Position numbers and translations under genes: made by a program. Positions 48,757 through 58,544 of a stretch of 64,000 nt of DNA are shown piece by piece; the first letter of the stretch is position 1, and every line of letters begins with the position of its first letter. A model generated the notes under the pieces. It did not search any database and was not told where the DNA came from. It was given only the letters and a program-made list of their open reading frames with translations. Where the stretch lies: contig CM064670.1 of NCBI GenBank assembly GCA_032717465.1, forward strand, positions 18,865,939 through 18,929,938, given 5' to 3'. Source of the DNA: Coenobita brevimanus (lineage: Eukaryota; Arthropoda; Malacostraca; Decapoda; Coenobitidae).

Positions 48757-49190
48757 CTTTGTCTCATAAGCCTTCAAATCTGGCTTCTCACTCACTCGTC
48801 TATCATAGCCATCCACCCTCTTCATAGCCTATCATACTTCCTTCCATCACTGGACTCGCTCACAGAGGATATACCTCTTTCCACCACCCTATCTATATCT
48901 GTTCTCTCCGTATAACCATACCATATGAGAAAACTCTCTTCTATCTTGTTACAGAATAAATAAACTTCTTACTCTGCAGTTATATCTTTCGCAAATCATT
49001 TTTTCTTATCCTATCCACTCTACACACTCCACACACATTTCTGAGCAGTCCCATTTCCTTTGTTCCTACTCTTGACATTTCATGCTCTTGCCATACCAAA
49101 ATTTTATACTGATCCGTACTGCGGCCACTGAAACACCCTCATGCAATCCTCCTTCATCCGCCGTACTGACATGCAAAACAACCAGATCAT
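48757..49190 (-). mobile_element. LINE-A 3' remnant, decayed
   Basis: Nucleotide match to LINE-A copy 2 at 25,060-25,420. Shared blocks include 'tgttctctccgtataaccata', 'cttactctgca', 'tatcctatccactct', 'cacactccacacacatt' and 'gagcagtcc'. The reading frame is destroyed; only 'GGLHEGVSV' (about 49,140-49,165) is still recognisable. Confidence 0.7.
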
Positions 49191-49458
49191 TATACTGAAA
49201 GGTTGAAATTTACCCAAGAGGGTTTGTTTTTGCTTCATCGAAATAATTCAATTCTTCTTTCCCACTTCACTCCCATGACGTACCCTTTATTCTACTTTTA
49301 TCATCAGATAATTTTATTCGTTGCAGAGAGAATTTCCCAACACGAGGAATTAGATATAGTATTCATTATTCAGTTCGCTGCGAGAAAGCCTTCCACCAAA
49401 TAGCAGCATTCGCAGTAACGCAGAGAACCAGATTTTTTTTTTTTTTTTTACCTCTGAT

Positions 49459-50602
49459 GTTACATTAAGGACAATGCAGAGTGCTCACATACGGGCGTTT
49501 TTTCATAATAATATTATGTACAAATTTTTCTCATACATTTAAGGTGAGCCCCGTGCCTAATAATGAGGTCACAGAATACTTTGTGATGTTCGAAGATTTT
49601 GTGGTGTTGGCTACATTCGCCAAGGGATGAAGATTTATCGGTTTTACAGATATGTACGAAAATTTCTTGATTTATACTTTATTCAAATACTCCCAATGGT
49701 CACCAGCAAAGGTATTAAAAAAAATAAAAAAAAGATTTTTGTCAGAGGCCACGGTTCCCACGGACATAAACAGCAGGGGCAAATGAACAAACTCTGCTAA
49801 GCAGGTCTATGATTCAACTCTCAGCTCATGATTTTCACTACCTGAAAAGCAAATAACAGTTAATGTATGTTTAAAGTATTGTTATTTAGAGATAATACGC
49901 GTAAAACTACTGATATGTCATATACCACCCATTATAACCATTGCCAAAATCTGTTATGTACAATATAGGGTAAATAACAATCAGTACGACTAAGCATCGT
50001 AAAGTCAAGGATATTGTTATCAAGTCAAATTCACAAATTTATCTGTTGTAAAAAAAAAAAAAAAAAATGCTGAATGCGGTCTCGGTTCCTCCAAGGTGCC
50101 TGGCGTACGAGTGTTTGTCAACGAACTTGTCAACATTCAATATGACACACTTTATATGTGCCGTGGCTGACTGCACATCGGACTCAAGGAAGAAAAAAAC
50201 ACAGTTTCTTGCTAGTGGGAGCCGCGAGAAAACATGTGTGTGGGCTTTGATTTGTAGAGCATGTCGCATCGCAGGCAGCGACTATCTGGTGAAACAACCT
50301 TTTTTCTTTTAGTACCTCTGCTGGTGACCACTGGGAGTATTTGAATAAAAGTATAAATCAAGAAATATTCGTACAATGTGTAAAACCGATAAATCTTCAT
50401 CCCTTGACGTATATGGCCAACACCACAAAACATTCGAACATCACAAAGTATTTTGTGGCCTCATTATTAAGCAGGGGGCTCACCTTAAATATGAGAAATA
50501 TTTTTACATATTATTACTATTAAAAATAAAAAAACGTAATGTGAGCACTATGTACTGTCTGCAAAATAAAATAGGAAATTAAAAATTCTGGCATTATGTA
50601 AC
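49459..50602. mobile_element. Inverted-repeat element with about 260-300-bp arms
   Basis: Left arm 49,459-49,735 pairs with right arm 50,293-50,602. For example, 'caccagca' at 49,701 pairs with 'tgctggtg' at 50,319, and 'gtgctcacat' at 49,481 pairs with 'atgtgagcac' at 50,539. The centre is near 50,014 and the loop is about 550 bp. The arms differ by many substitutions and a roughly 30-bp indel near the right end. Ends may start at 'gttacat'. The loop holds a plus frame (50,067-50,312) with several Cys but no secure domain. Probably a non-autonomous DNA transposon of unknown family. Confidence 0.65.
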
Positions 50603-50760
50603 CTCTGTGCCTTCTTTTGGCCTCAGTGCGGCATCTGCTATTGTCCGATTTTTTGCTTAATTAAAATTTTAAAATACGCCATCGGGGTGAAGTGGCTAAA
50701 AGAAATCACTTAATGTGATAGACTTTGCAACGATCTCCACAAAAACTTAGAGAGGCATAC

Positions 50761-50768
50761 ACTTACCC
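50761..50768 (-). other. Consensus splice donor
   Basis: GG|gtaagt on the minus strand ends the open frame of the candidate first exon. Confidence 0.5.
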
Positions 50769-51120
50769 TGCCGTCCATCCTCCACTTAGGCGTGCCCTTG
50801 TAGTTCTTGTACCTGTTGGAGGACAGAGTAAAGTTCCTCGAATTCTTATCACTGGCCAGCAGCTTGTCCTTGAGTGTCTGCCTGTTGTTATTGTTGTTGT
50901 TGGTGGTGGTGAGGCAGTTGCTGTGTTGCGTCTTGCCCTGTGCCAGGTTAGGCGTGCTGGCTGAAGAGGCCGAGGTGCGATATCGGCGGTGACACTCGCA
51001 CATGTTGGCCGCCCTGCTGGTGCTGTGATGGTGGCAGGCAGGGGTGGAACGATGGTCACGCAGGGACTTTATGAAGATGGAGGTGGGCACGTCCGTCGCC
51101 CTCGCCTCCTTCCTCCCCAT
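50767..51120 (-). CDS. Candidate first coding exon (118 codons) of a host gene
   Basis: Minus strand: ATG at 51,118-51,120 opens a frame of exactly 118 codons ending at '...GACGGCAGG|gtaagt', a consensus donor (GT at 50,765-50,766), phase 0. Codons are GC-rich at third positions (CTG, GCC, AAC, ACC), unlike the surrounding AT-rich DNA. The peptide is basic and Ser/Thr/His-rich with 'CECHRRYRTSASSASTPNL', an Asn run (TTTNNNNNN) and 'RYKNYKGTPKWRMDGR'. There is no signal peptide or membrane segment; it is probably a disordered N-terminus. Family not recognised. The 40-bp tandem repeats lie just upstream. The rest of the gene should lie at lower coordinates; 8,155-8,241 is one candidate later exon. 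Confidence 0.5.
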
Positions 51121-51176
51121 CAGTCACATCCCACGGGTACTGGGAGGCGCCGCCTTACTTTGCTGCTCTTAAGCGC

Positions 51177-51585
51177 CACACACCCAAGCCCGAATTTCGC
51201 CTCAGATGTGTTACACCCACACACTCCGGTTTCTGTTTCAGTTTTAGAGTTCTAAGATTCACACACTGATTTTTGCTTCAGATCTGGAAAACTAGCAGCA
51301 ACACATACCCGACTTCTCGTCTTAGTTCTGCAGCAGCTAAACACACCTTTGATTTTGTTGCAGCATCATTTTTTTTTTTAATAGACACTCAATTGCTAAC
51401 TTTGTCACAATTTAAGATTTTCAACAGCAACACATACTCTAGTTTTCGCCTCAGAGTTTTAAAAGCTGTACGTATTTCAGTTTTTACCTTGAGTTCTAAA
51501 ATCTATACACACCAAATTTGTTTCATAGTTTTAATAAGCGTAACTGATTTCACATGCAGTATCAGTAATTACCTTAGGCAGCCAT
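51177..51585. repeat. Degenerate 40-bp tandem repeat array, about 9-10 units
   Basis: Units open with ACAC-type sequence near 51,177, 51,213, 51,261, 51,301, 51,341, 51,385, 51,430, 51,470 and 51,507. Each continues roughly 'tttttcgcctcagagttct' and 'aaaagc'. Strongly diverged. It lies just upstream (minus sense) of the candidate first exon, in its putative promoter or 5' UTR region. Confidence 0.7.
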
Positions 51586-52519
51586 ACAGCGCATTTTTCA
51601 GTGTTCTAACAGCCACCTACTGTACTTGTCGCTGTTGCGGTGTCAATGAATTTCTGTCTCCTTTGCACTGATGATAGCTGTCAGCCATCCATAAAATCAA
51701 GTGTTGCTTAATCGTGCTTCTCAAGATGCATTTTCGCTTTGCAGCATGTCTATATTTTTATTTATTTGTATATTTTTTTATTTACTCAGCTGCACAACCC
51801 TAGAACAGAACAGTAAAATGTGACCGATTCAAATGTCAAGTACAAAATTCGGGTAGAAGGGAAATCACAGGAACGAGTAATCATATCTGTAAGATGAAGC
51901 CTTTTTATGTCTATTCTTAGTATTTAAGGACGGTTATATTCAGCATAAGCTAGATATTTCGAACTGGAGGGGGTCATAGTAATTAAGCCTTGCAGGCAGA
52001 GAGGGCTTTCCTAAAATAAAATCGTCTAAGGGAAGCAAGAATAAAATATAGACGTCATCGTAGCAAACAGCACAAGATCTTTATTTTTCTATCGTTTCAC
52101 ACAACACAAAAACCATCCTCAGTAAGTTACGTTAAAAAAGAGAGCATTCTCGAGTCCATTGACTGCATTCTATTACCTCATCTTTCCCTATTTACTCTGC
52201 ATACTACCATGATATTCACCTGTGTGTTATCTGACTTTTAGATTTAGGTGTAGATTACTTAAATTGGGATGCTAAACGCAAAAAGTGCTACATGTAGAAA
52301 TACAACAGAAACTGAAACGTTTTGATAGGCCGATAAGTTGATTTTAATACGACCCAAAATCTCTCCCGTAATTTCCCTCCTACAAGTATCTCCATATTTT
52401 CACAATAAGAAAATTGTCAACATGAATAAATTCATCTAAAGACATACTGGTCAGTCTTATAGTTGCCTAGCTCTGTAGGACCACGGCTTTATTTAATCAC
52501 AGGGCGGAGGGGAATTACG
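51586..52519. other. No recognisable gene
   Basis: AT-rich. A dispersed-repeat fragment with 'tttcgaactggagg' lies at 51,958. No supported ORF. Confidence 0.5.
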
Positions 52520-52860
52520 GACACTACCACACCACACTACCACACCGTACCACCACATATCACCACACAACCAGACCTCATACCGCACTACCAGACCAAA
52601 TCCCCACATCTCATCACACTACGACATTTCGCTCCATAACACAACTCCAGCTTCACCACACCATATATATGTTACCAACCTAACACACCGTAACTCATCA
52701 TATCCAGTAGTATGCCACACCACCATACTTCCTCATACCACCACATCCAATATCTTATCACAGCTTTACCGCACCACCACATCCACAGTACCATGCCACG
52801 CCACCAACATTAGCTACCCCCAGAGCACCATACCTCCATCCCCAACATCGCACAATACCA
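52520..52860. repeat. CCACA/CACCA-rich degenerate repeat, block 1
   Basis: Irregular array of 'ccacaccacactaccacacc' and 'ccaccacat' motifs. Confidence 0.8.
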
Positions 52861-53184
52861 CCCTCACTCCATATACCGCCTTAATACTCTCCCTTACAAA
52901 CTTCCTCCATTTCTCTTGATTTGGTAAATGAACGAAAGGTTCATTATAGTGACGGAGAAATATAACAAAAGCTAATATTATGAATACACAATGCTGGAGA
53001 AGGGCGCCTTCAAGTTTTGGCATCGATGTGATGGGGTGGCTCCGTTGCCCAGTTATACAAACATATCTTAACTCTCTCCCAGTCCTGTACAAGGAGGATG
53101 GTGGACTACAGAAGGTCAGCTTCAGCCTGCAGTCCGCCGGTTGACGTTTCAGACAAGCCTGGGACCATAACAACAACAATAACA
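52861..53184. other. Spacer between the CAC-rich blocks
   Basis: Near 53,075 a short sequence 'aactctctcccagtcctgtaca' resembles one near 16,585 upstream of R1. Nothing coding is supported. Confidence 0.4.
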
Positions 53185-53830
53185 AGCAACATACACCATC
53201 ACCATCACACTTGATACAAGATCATCGCACATTATCACCACCAAAGCTGCACACACCATCACCACACCTGTCACAGCATCGCCACATAAAATCGCCACAC
53301 CTGCCACACACTCACAACATACAGCCACCGTCACCACCACCACACCTGCCACAGAATCACAACACACTACCATTACCATCACAACGTATTTATCACACTG
53401 TCACCACAAATCACCACCACATACTGTGCATTAACCACGTATCACACACCCCTACACCTCCTACACCATCACCACGCACCACCACCGCACCTGCTATTCC
53501 ACCACCTCACGTAACCCCTATTGTCACCATTCACAACCACCACCAACACCGTCATCACGCATCACCCCCATCACTATTCTCATTGCATATAATTACCACC
53601 ATCAACACTCTCTCCACACGTAATCACCACCATCACTACCATCACTGTTCACCATTATCACTACTACACCTGCCAAACCATAATCACACACTACCACCAC
53701 CACCACTCACCATCACACATGCCACATCCTCACTAGATTTCATCACCATTCACCATAGTCACCACACCACACCTGCCACACCACCATCACAACCACCACC
53801 ACACTCACTTCACACACCACCTCACTCGGC
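53185..53830. repeat. CACCAT/CCACAC-rich degenerate repeat, block 2
   Basis: About 640 bases of irregular 'caccatcaccac', 'acacctgccaca' and related motifs. The recurring 'cacacctgccacac' unit suggests a decayed minisatellite. The 225-codon His/Pro/Thr/Ser frame here is a by-product. Confidence 0.85.
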
Positions 53831-54610
53831 ACAAGTGTACCTGCAGCTGCGAACTTTTCACAAGTGGCACGGACGCAAAAATATGTAGATAACATTGATT
53901 AGTTTTCATATAATTCCTCATCACATTTACAGTCGAAAGTGTTGGTATATTTATATCCAAGGTCAATAGGCAGTAAGGAAGTACTGTATACGTATTTCAT
54001 AATTCCTAAAATCTCACAGTCAGTATGAGATCAAGCATAAATTAATCGATCTGGACATATGAAAAAATTCTCAGCAGAATTTTAAAAGATGTGGTGACGG
54101 CTTTGTGTCTCATTAATCAAGAAGAGTTCTGGTAACAGATGCAGTGAACGCTGATTTCTTCGAAGGTTTTCCGTCCAACTCTGCGAAAGAAAAGAAAGGA
54201 ATTAATTCAGATACGGAACAACTTTAACCCGAAAGAAATACAAAGCTAAGTTTCAAATAAATTACAAAACAACACCAGTTAACATTCAGTCCCACAGGCC
54301 TTCCATACACCCCTAGTAATGTGTGAGGAACCAAGGGTAGTCTACCTTGGTTCACAGGCCGTATTTATAAGCTCACCAAAACTTAAGCTACGTACCGGTA
54401 TATGATTGCTTCTGCACAAGCTTGCCTTCACTTATACAGCTACCAATCACTTCACAACATAATTACAGTAATTTAAAGTAACAAACACGAAGAACAAAAT
54501 GATCTGTGATGATTGATACCTTACGAGATTTATTTATCCCGTGTGTCTTGAATACATATATGCATGGTTATATACATGTACTGTACATATATAAATTTAT
54601 CTATATTATC
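53831..54610. other. No recognisable gene
   Basis: AT-rich, unique-looking sequence upstream of LINE-C. Confidence 0.5.
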
Positions 54611-54678
54611 ACATACACACGCATACATATATATATATATATATGTGTGTGTGTGCACATATATATATATATATATAA
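54611..54678. repeat. (TA)n(TG)n(TA)n compound microsatellite
   Basis: TA at 54,628-54,643, GT at 54,644-54,654, TA at 54,659-54,677. Directly precedes the LINE-C copy. Confidence 0.93.
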
Positions 54679-54684
54679 TATTTT

Positions 54685-57674
54685 ATCCCCATATAGTTAT
54701 CCTGGTTACCATCTCCTCACAAACTTCCGTAACAACGGTGGCACCTGTTGTTATATCAAATCAGAACATGCAGTTGACACTATTTTGAACTTCGGCTAAC
54801 TCTGATTATTCATTATACAAACTAAATTACCTAAATTTTACCAAATATATCTGTATAATTTATTGCTCCCCCATTGCATCTTCAGAATCCAGCGTATTTA
54901 ACTCCATCATGGAACAGCTCACCAACCTTAACCTCACCCTTACTACTAAAACTACTATTTTGGGCGATTTTAACATCCATAATGTAGTGGATATTCCATT
55001 CTGCCAGGGCTGATGATACTGGTCTAGAATGCGAGCTGTTTGCAGAATCGTTAAATCTTACACAATTGGTACAGCAACCAAGAAGAATACCAGATAATCC
55101 TGACCATGGTGTCTATCTCTTGAACCTATTCCTGACAAATAATCCAGATCAATTCAGGTAGAGGTACTGTAACCACTGGGATCCTCCGATCACAATCTCA
55201 CCAAAGCCTCATTAGTCAGTTTCCCCAAGCCTCCTCGTTCTGAATCAGTAAGGGTGACCAACTGCCACTTTGATAGGGCGGACTAGGATGGATTTAGAAA
55301 TTATCTTGCTGATATTCCATTGCAGTCTTTCTTCTCCATGACATCAACTCTACCCGTCCCAAATTATTGACTTAATACAAGCTGATATGGAACTGTTCAT
55401 AACCAGTCAGCAATTTACGAAAAGATCGGACTCCCCAAAGTGGTTCGACGGCAGCTGTGCCAGAGAAACGACCCAAACGTCCTTAGCATATAACTTTCAC
55501 ATTAAACCAAAAACATTTGAATCCCTCAGTCAGCTAAAAAGTGCGGGAAACCATGCAAAAGCAATAAACACTCAAGTGTTTCAATAATAACTTTAACAAG
55601 TCATCACCCATTCCCCCACTAAAATCTTCAAACACTATAAAATCAATGACCAACGTGGAAAGGCAAACGTGCTTGCTAGTACGTTTCCCACAATTTCTAC
55701 CTCGAAGATATCAGTCATAGTGTCCATGTACTAGAACTGGACTTTCCCAAAACTGCACCACTAAAGCTACAGACTAGATAGATAAATCCTTCCTAGGCAA
55801 TTTACCAACCACCGAAGCTCCAGGTCCTCCAGTTATTTTGAAAGTGTTTCCAAGTTCTCTCACCTGTTCTAGCTAAATTATTCAGACTATGGACCCGTAC
55901 TTTTTCATTCTCTAATTCTGGAAAGAAGCCAATATCCACAGAATCTCGAAGACGGGAAGTTCCTTTGACCCCTCTGATTACAAATCAAAAGCTATCACAT
56001 CTCCTTTTAGTAAAGTATTTGTGATTGTAATTGATTAGCATATTGTTAAACACCTTGAATTCAACACCATAATTAGTGACAGACAGTATGGTTTTTGCCA
56101 TGAAAAATCCATTGTTGATATATTCAATCTCTTGACTCATACAATCCTTCAGTCAGTTGACCAACATGGAGAAACCCATGCAGTAGCCTTTGATATTTCT
56201 AAAGCTTCTGACAGAGTGTGGCACCGTTCCCTGCTATCCAAACTATCTTGCTATGGCCTGTCATCTGTTGTTCTTCTGATTTCTTCATATCTCAGCGAAA
56301 GAAAGATAAAAGTAAATGATGAACATTCCAATTTCCACTCGATTAATGCCGGAGTGCCATAAGGATCAGTTCTGGCTCCACCCTTATTCCTAATTCATAA
56401 TAATGATTTATATATCACTCATAATCCCATTCATTCATATGCAGAAGACTAAACATTTCACACTTCCTTCCACTGTTGATATACTTAATCTCTTGACACA
56501 TACAATCCATCAGTTAGTTGACCAACATGGAGAAACCCGTGCAGTAGCCTTTGATATTTCTAAAGCTTCTGACAGAGTGGCACCGTTCCCTGCTATCCAG
56601 ACTATCTTGCTATGGCCTATTATCTGTTGTTCCTCCGATTTCTTCATATCTCAGCAACAGAAAGATAAGAGTAAATGTAAATGATGTATATTCCAATTTC
56701 CACTCGATTAATGCCGGCGTGCCACAAGGATCAGTTCTAGCTCCATCCCTATTCCTAATTCATAATAATGATTTATATATCACTCGTAATCCCATTCACT
56801 CATATGAAGATGACTCAACACTTCACAGTTCCTTCTCACTTAAAAGCCCATTCACAAAGCTTAATATTTCTAACTTGCAACTCAGTGCAGCAATCTCAAT
56901 AAATCGAGACTTATCTGAAATCACTGAATGGGGACAAAGTAACATTGAAAACCAAATATATACAACTTACTTATAGACAGATATTGCCTGATTCCTATAA
57001 TGCCTTCAATGCTACTAACTTTCCTGTATCTAAAAGTATTGAAATTCTTGGCATTTCACATAACAATACCTTCATCTGGACCTGTCATGGCAGATCACTG
57101 GCTTAAACTGCTTCAAAAGAACTTGGATTATTGTATAGAATCCACAACTACTTCACTGACGAGCAGTTAGCTATTATTTGCAAGAGACATATGGGCTCTC
57201 AGCCAGAATGTTGCTCACCCTTGTGAAGTGGATATGGAGAGGTTGCACTAAAATAATGGGACAAAACTCAGACCAAAGCTGTAAGATTTATTAATAACTC
57301 TGCAATTACAAATGAACTAACTCCCCTACAAGTAAGAAGGAATGTTGCCTTCATTATTTTGCAGATACTTTTAATGCAAATGCTCAGACGAAGTTGCATC
57401 CATTATGCCACCTCTCCACACCTTCCCCTTGTGTTACATGGGCATCTGGTAGCGTTCATGACTGGACTGTCATATTGCCTTATTACAGAACTTGTCATAA
57501 TTCATTTGTTCCCCGAGCAGCATCTCTTTGGAACTCGCTCCCCCAGAATAGTTTCCCTCCATACCTCAACCTACAGCATTTCTAGTCCAACAGTTACAGA
57601 TTTTTTATGAACTGAGAACACCTGTAACCTGGTGTAGGGGTTATTTTTTAAATGTTTTTCCTTCCTCTGTTGAA

Positions 57675-57678
<4 letters not shown>
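54685..57678 (+). mobile_element. LINE-C copy 2, near full-length Jockey-like LINE, dead
   Basis: Order: endonuclease 'NFRNNGGTCCYIKSEHAV' (about 54,725-54,775) and 'TTILGDFNIHN' region (54,945-54,985); 'LFLTNNPDQF' and 'GSSDHNLTKA' (55,130-55,210, intact SDH); a nucleic-acid-binding linker frame at 55,387-55,587; RT with 'TVDIFNLLTHTI', 'AFDISKASDRVWHRSLLSKL', 'PQGSVLAPSLFLIHNND' and 'SYEDDSTLHSS' (YEDD for YADD) between 56,110 and 56,850; then the C-terminal tail. The RT front half is duplicated (period 361 bp). Frequent frameshifts. The 3' UTR ends 'ccttcctctgttgaaattctg' and then (TA)n. Confidence 0.88.
56110..56831 (+). repeat. Tandem duplication (period 361 bp) inside LINE-C RT
   Basis: Unit 1 from 56,110 ('cattgttgatatattcaatc') and unit 2 from 56,471 ('cactgttgatatacttaatc') align across the RT segment through 'cattcattcatatg' and 'cattcactcatatg'. 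A few percent divergence, and each unit has its own frame lesions. Confidence 0.93.

Positions 57679-57753
<75 letters not shown>
57679..57753. repeat. (TA)n tail of LINE-C, left of the LTR element
   Basis: Uninterrupted TA; the LTR element begins at 57,754 and the TA tract continues at 63,218-63,232 on the other side. Confidence 0.95.
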
Positions 57754-57757
<4 letters not shown>

Positions 57758-58544
57758 ACGGAACAGAGAAAGATAATGTACACTTTAAGTGAGAATACGA
57801 AGAGTCACTACTGTCCCGTAAAGTTCCAGGTTCAAAACAAAAGAGTTAGGTAAAATTACAAGTTAAAGTTTAATGCTTAAACTAACAACAAAACATTCAG
57901 GACTCATAAGGATAATGTAATGGCAAATAAACAGGTTAAATATATGGTTAACTGCAATAGCCTCTATTAACACGAAATTAGCAAGAGTAAATTTATCTAA
58001 GTCAGCCCTGATAAAATGAGATACCAGATAATACTCAGTGAATGCAAGATAAATTATTACAGATACAAACTATTATCAAAAATGGCTGATAGTAAAACTT
58101 TACATAAATTACAAAAAGAACTCACTAGGCCTACAAATCAACACCTTATGCTATACAGTACAAGGAAAAAATACAACAGTTATACTCAAATTACACACAG
58201 CTGCTAGATGTTTGGAGATTTCTTGAGCACTCACAATAATAATATCTGTACAGGGGAGGACAGAGATGTGAACAAAATGAGGAGCAGATCTAAGTGGCAA
58301 TGATGCAGAGACTGAGCTCATTATATAGGGGCCAGGAGAGCTTGATACAACTTGTAATAAGGACGCGCAAATGAAGCCATGGGGACAAAGAGATGACAAT
58401 CCCGCACTGAATAACAGAAATGTCGACTTACTCTACTATAACGGTAGAAGGGGGGGACTGAGGCAGAACACGCTCGTGATCAAACATGCAGCAACTGTGC
58501 GTTAAAATTACACAAAAGATGATGAAATCATAGGGTATGTAACA
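57754..58544 (-). repeat. 3' LTR (791 bp)
   Basis: TG...CA ends with the 6-base terminal inverted repeat TGTTAC/GTAACA. The pol frame reads into it and stops at 58,508. Confidence 0.95.

Noticed and set aside
50067..50312. THAP-like zinc finger in the loop of the inverted-repeat element
   Set aside because: A CxxxxC start is present but the rest of the C2CH pattern and the conserved Trp/Pro residues are not clearly in place.
51177..51585. CRISPR-like array
   Set aside because: Units are degenerate and contiguous without unique spacers, and the window is eukaryotic.
53211..53888. 225-codon plus-strand frame rich in His, Pro, Thr and Ser
   Set aside because: It is simply the translation of CAC/CAT/CCA repeats; no non-repeat domain, no start context or splice evidence.
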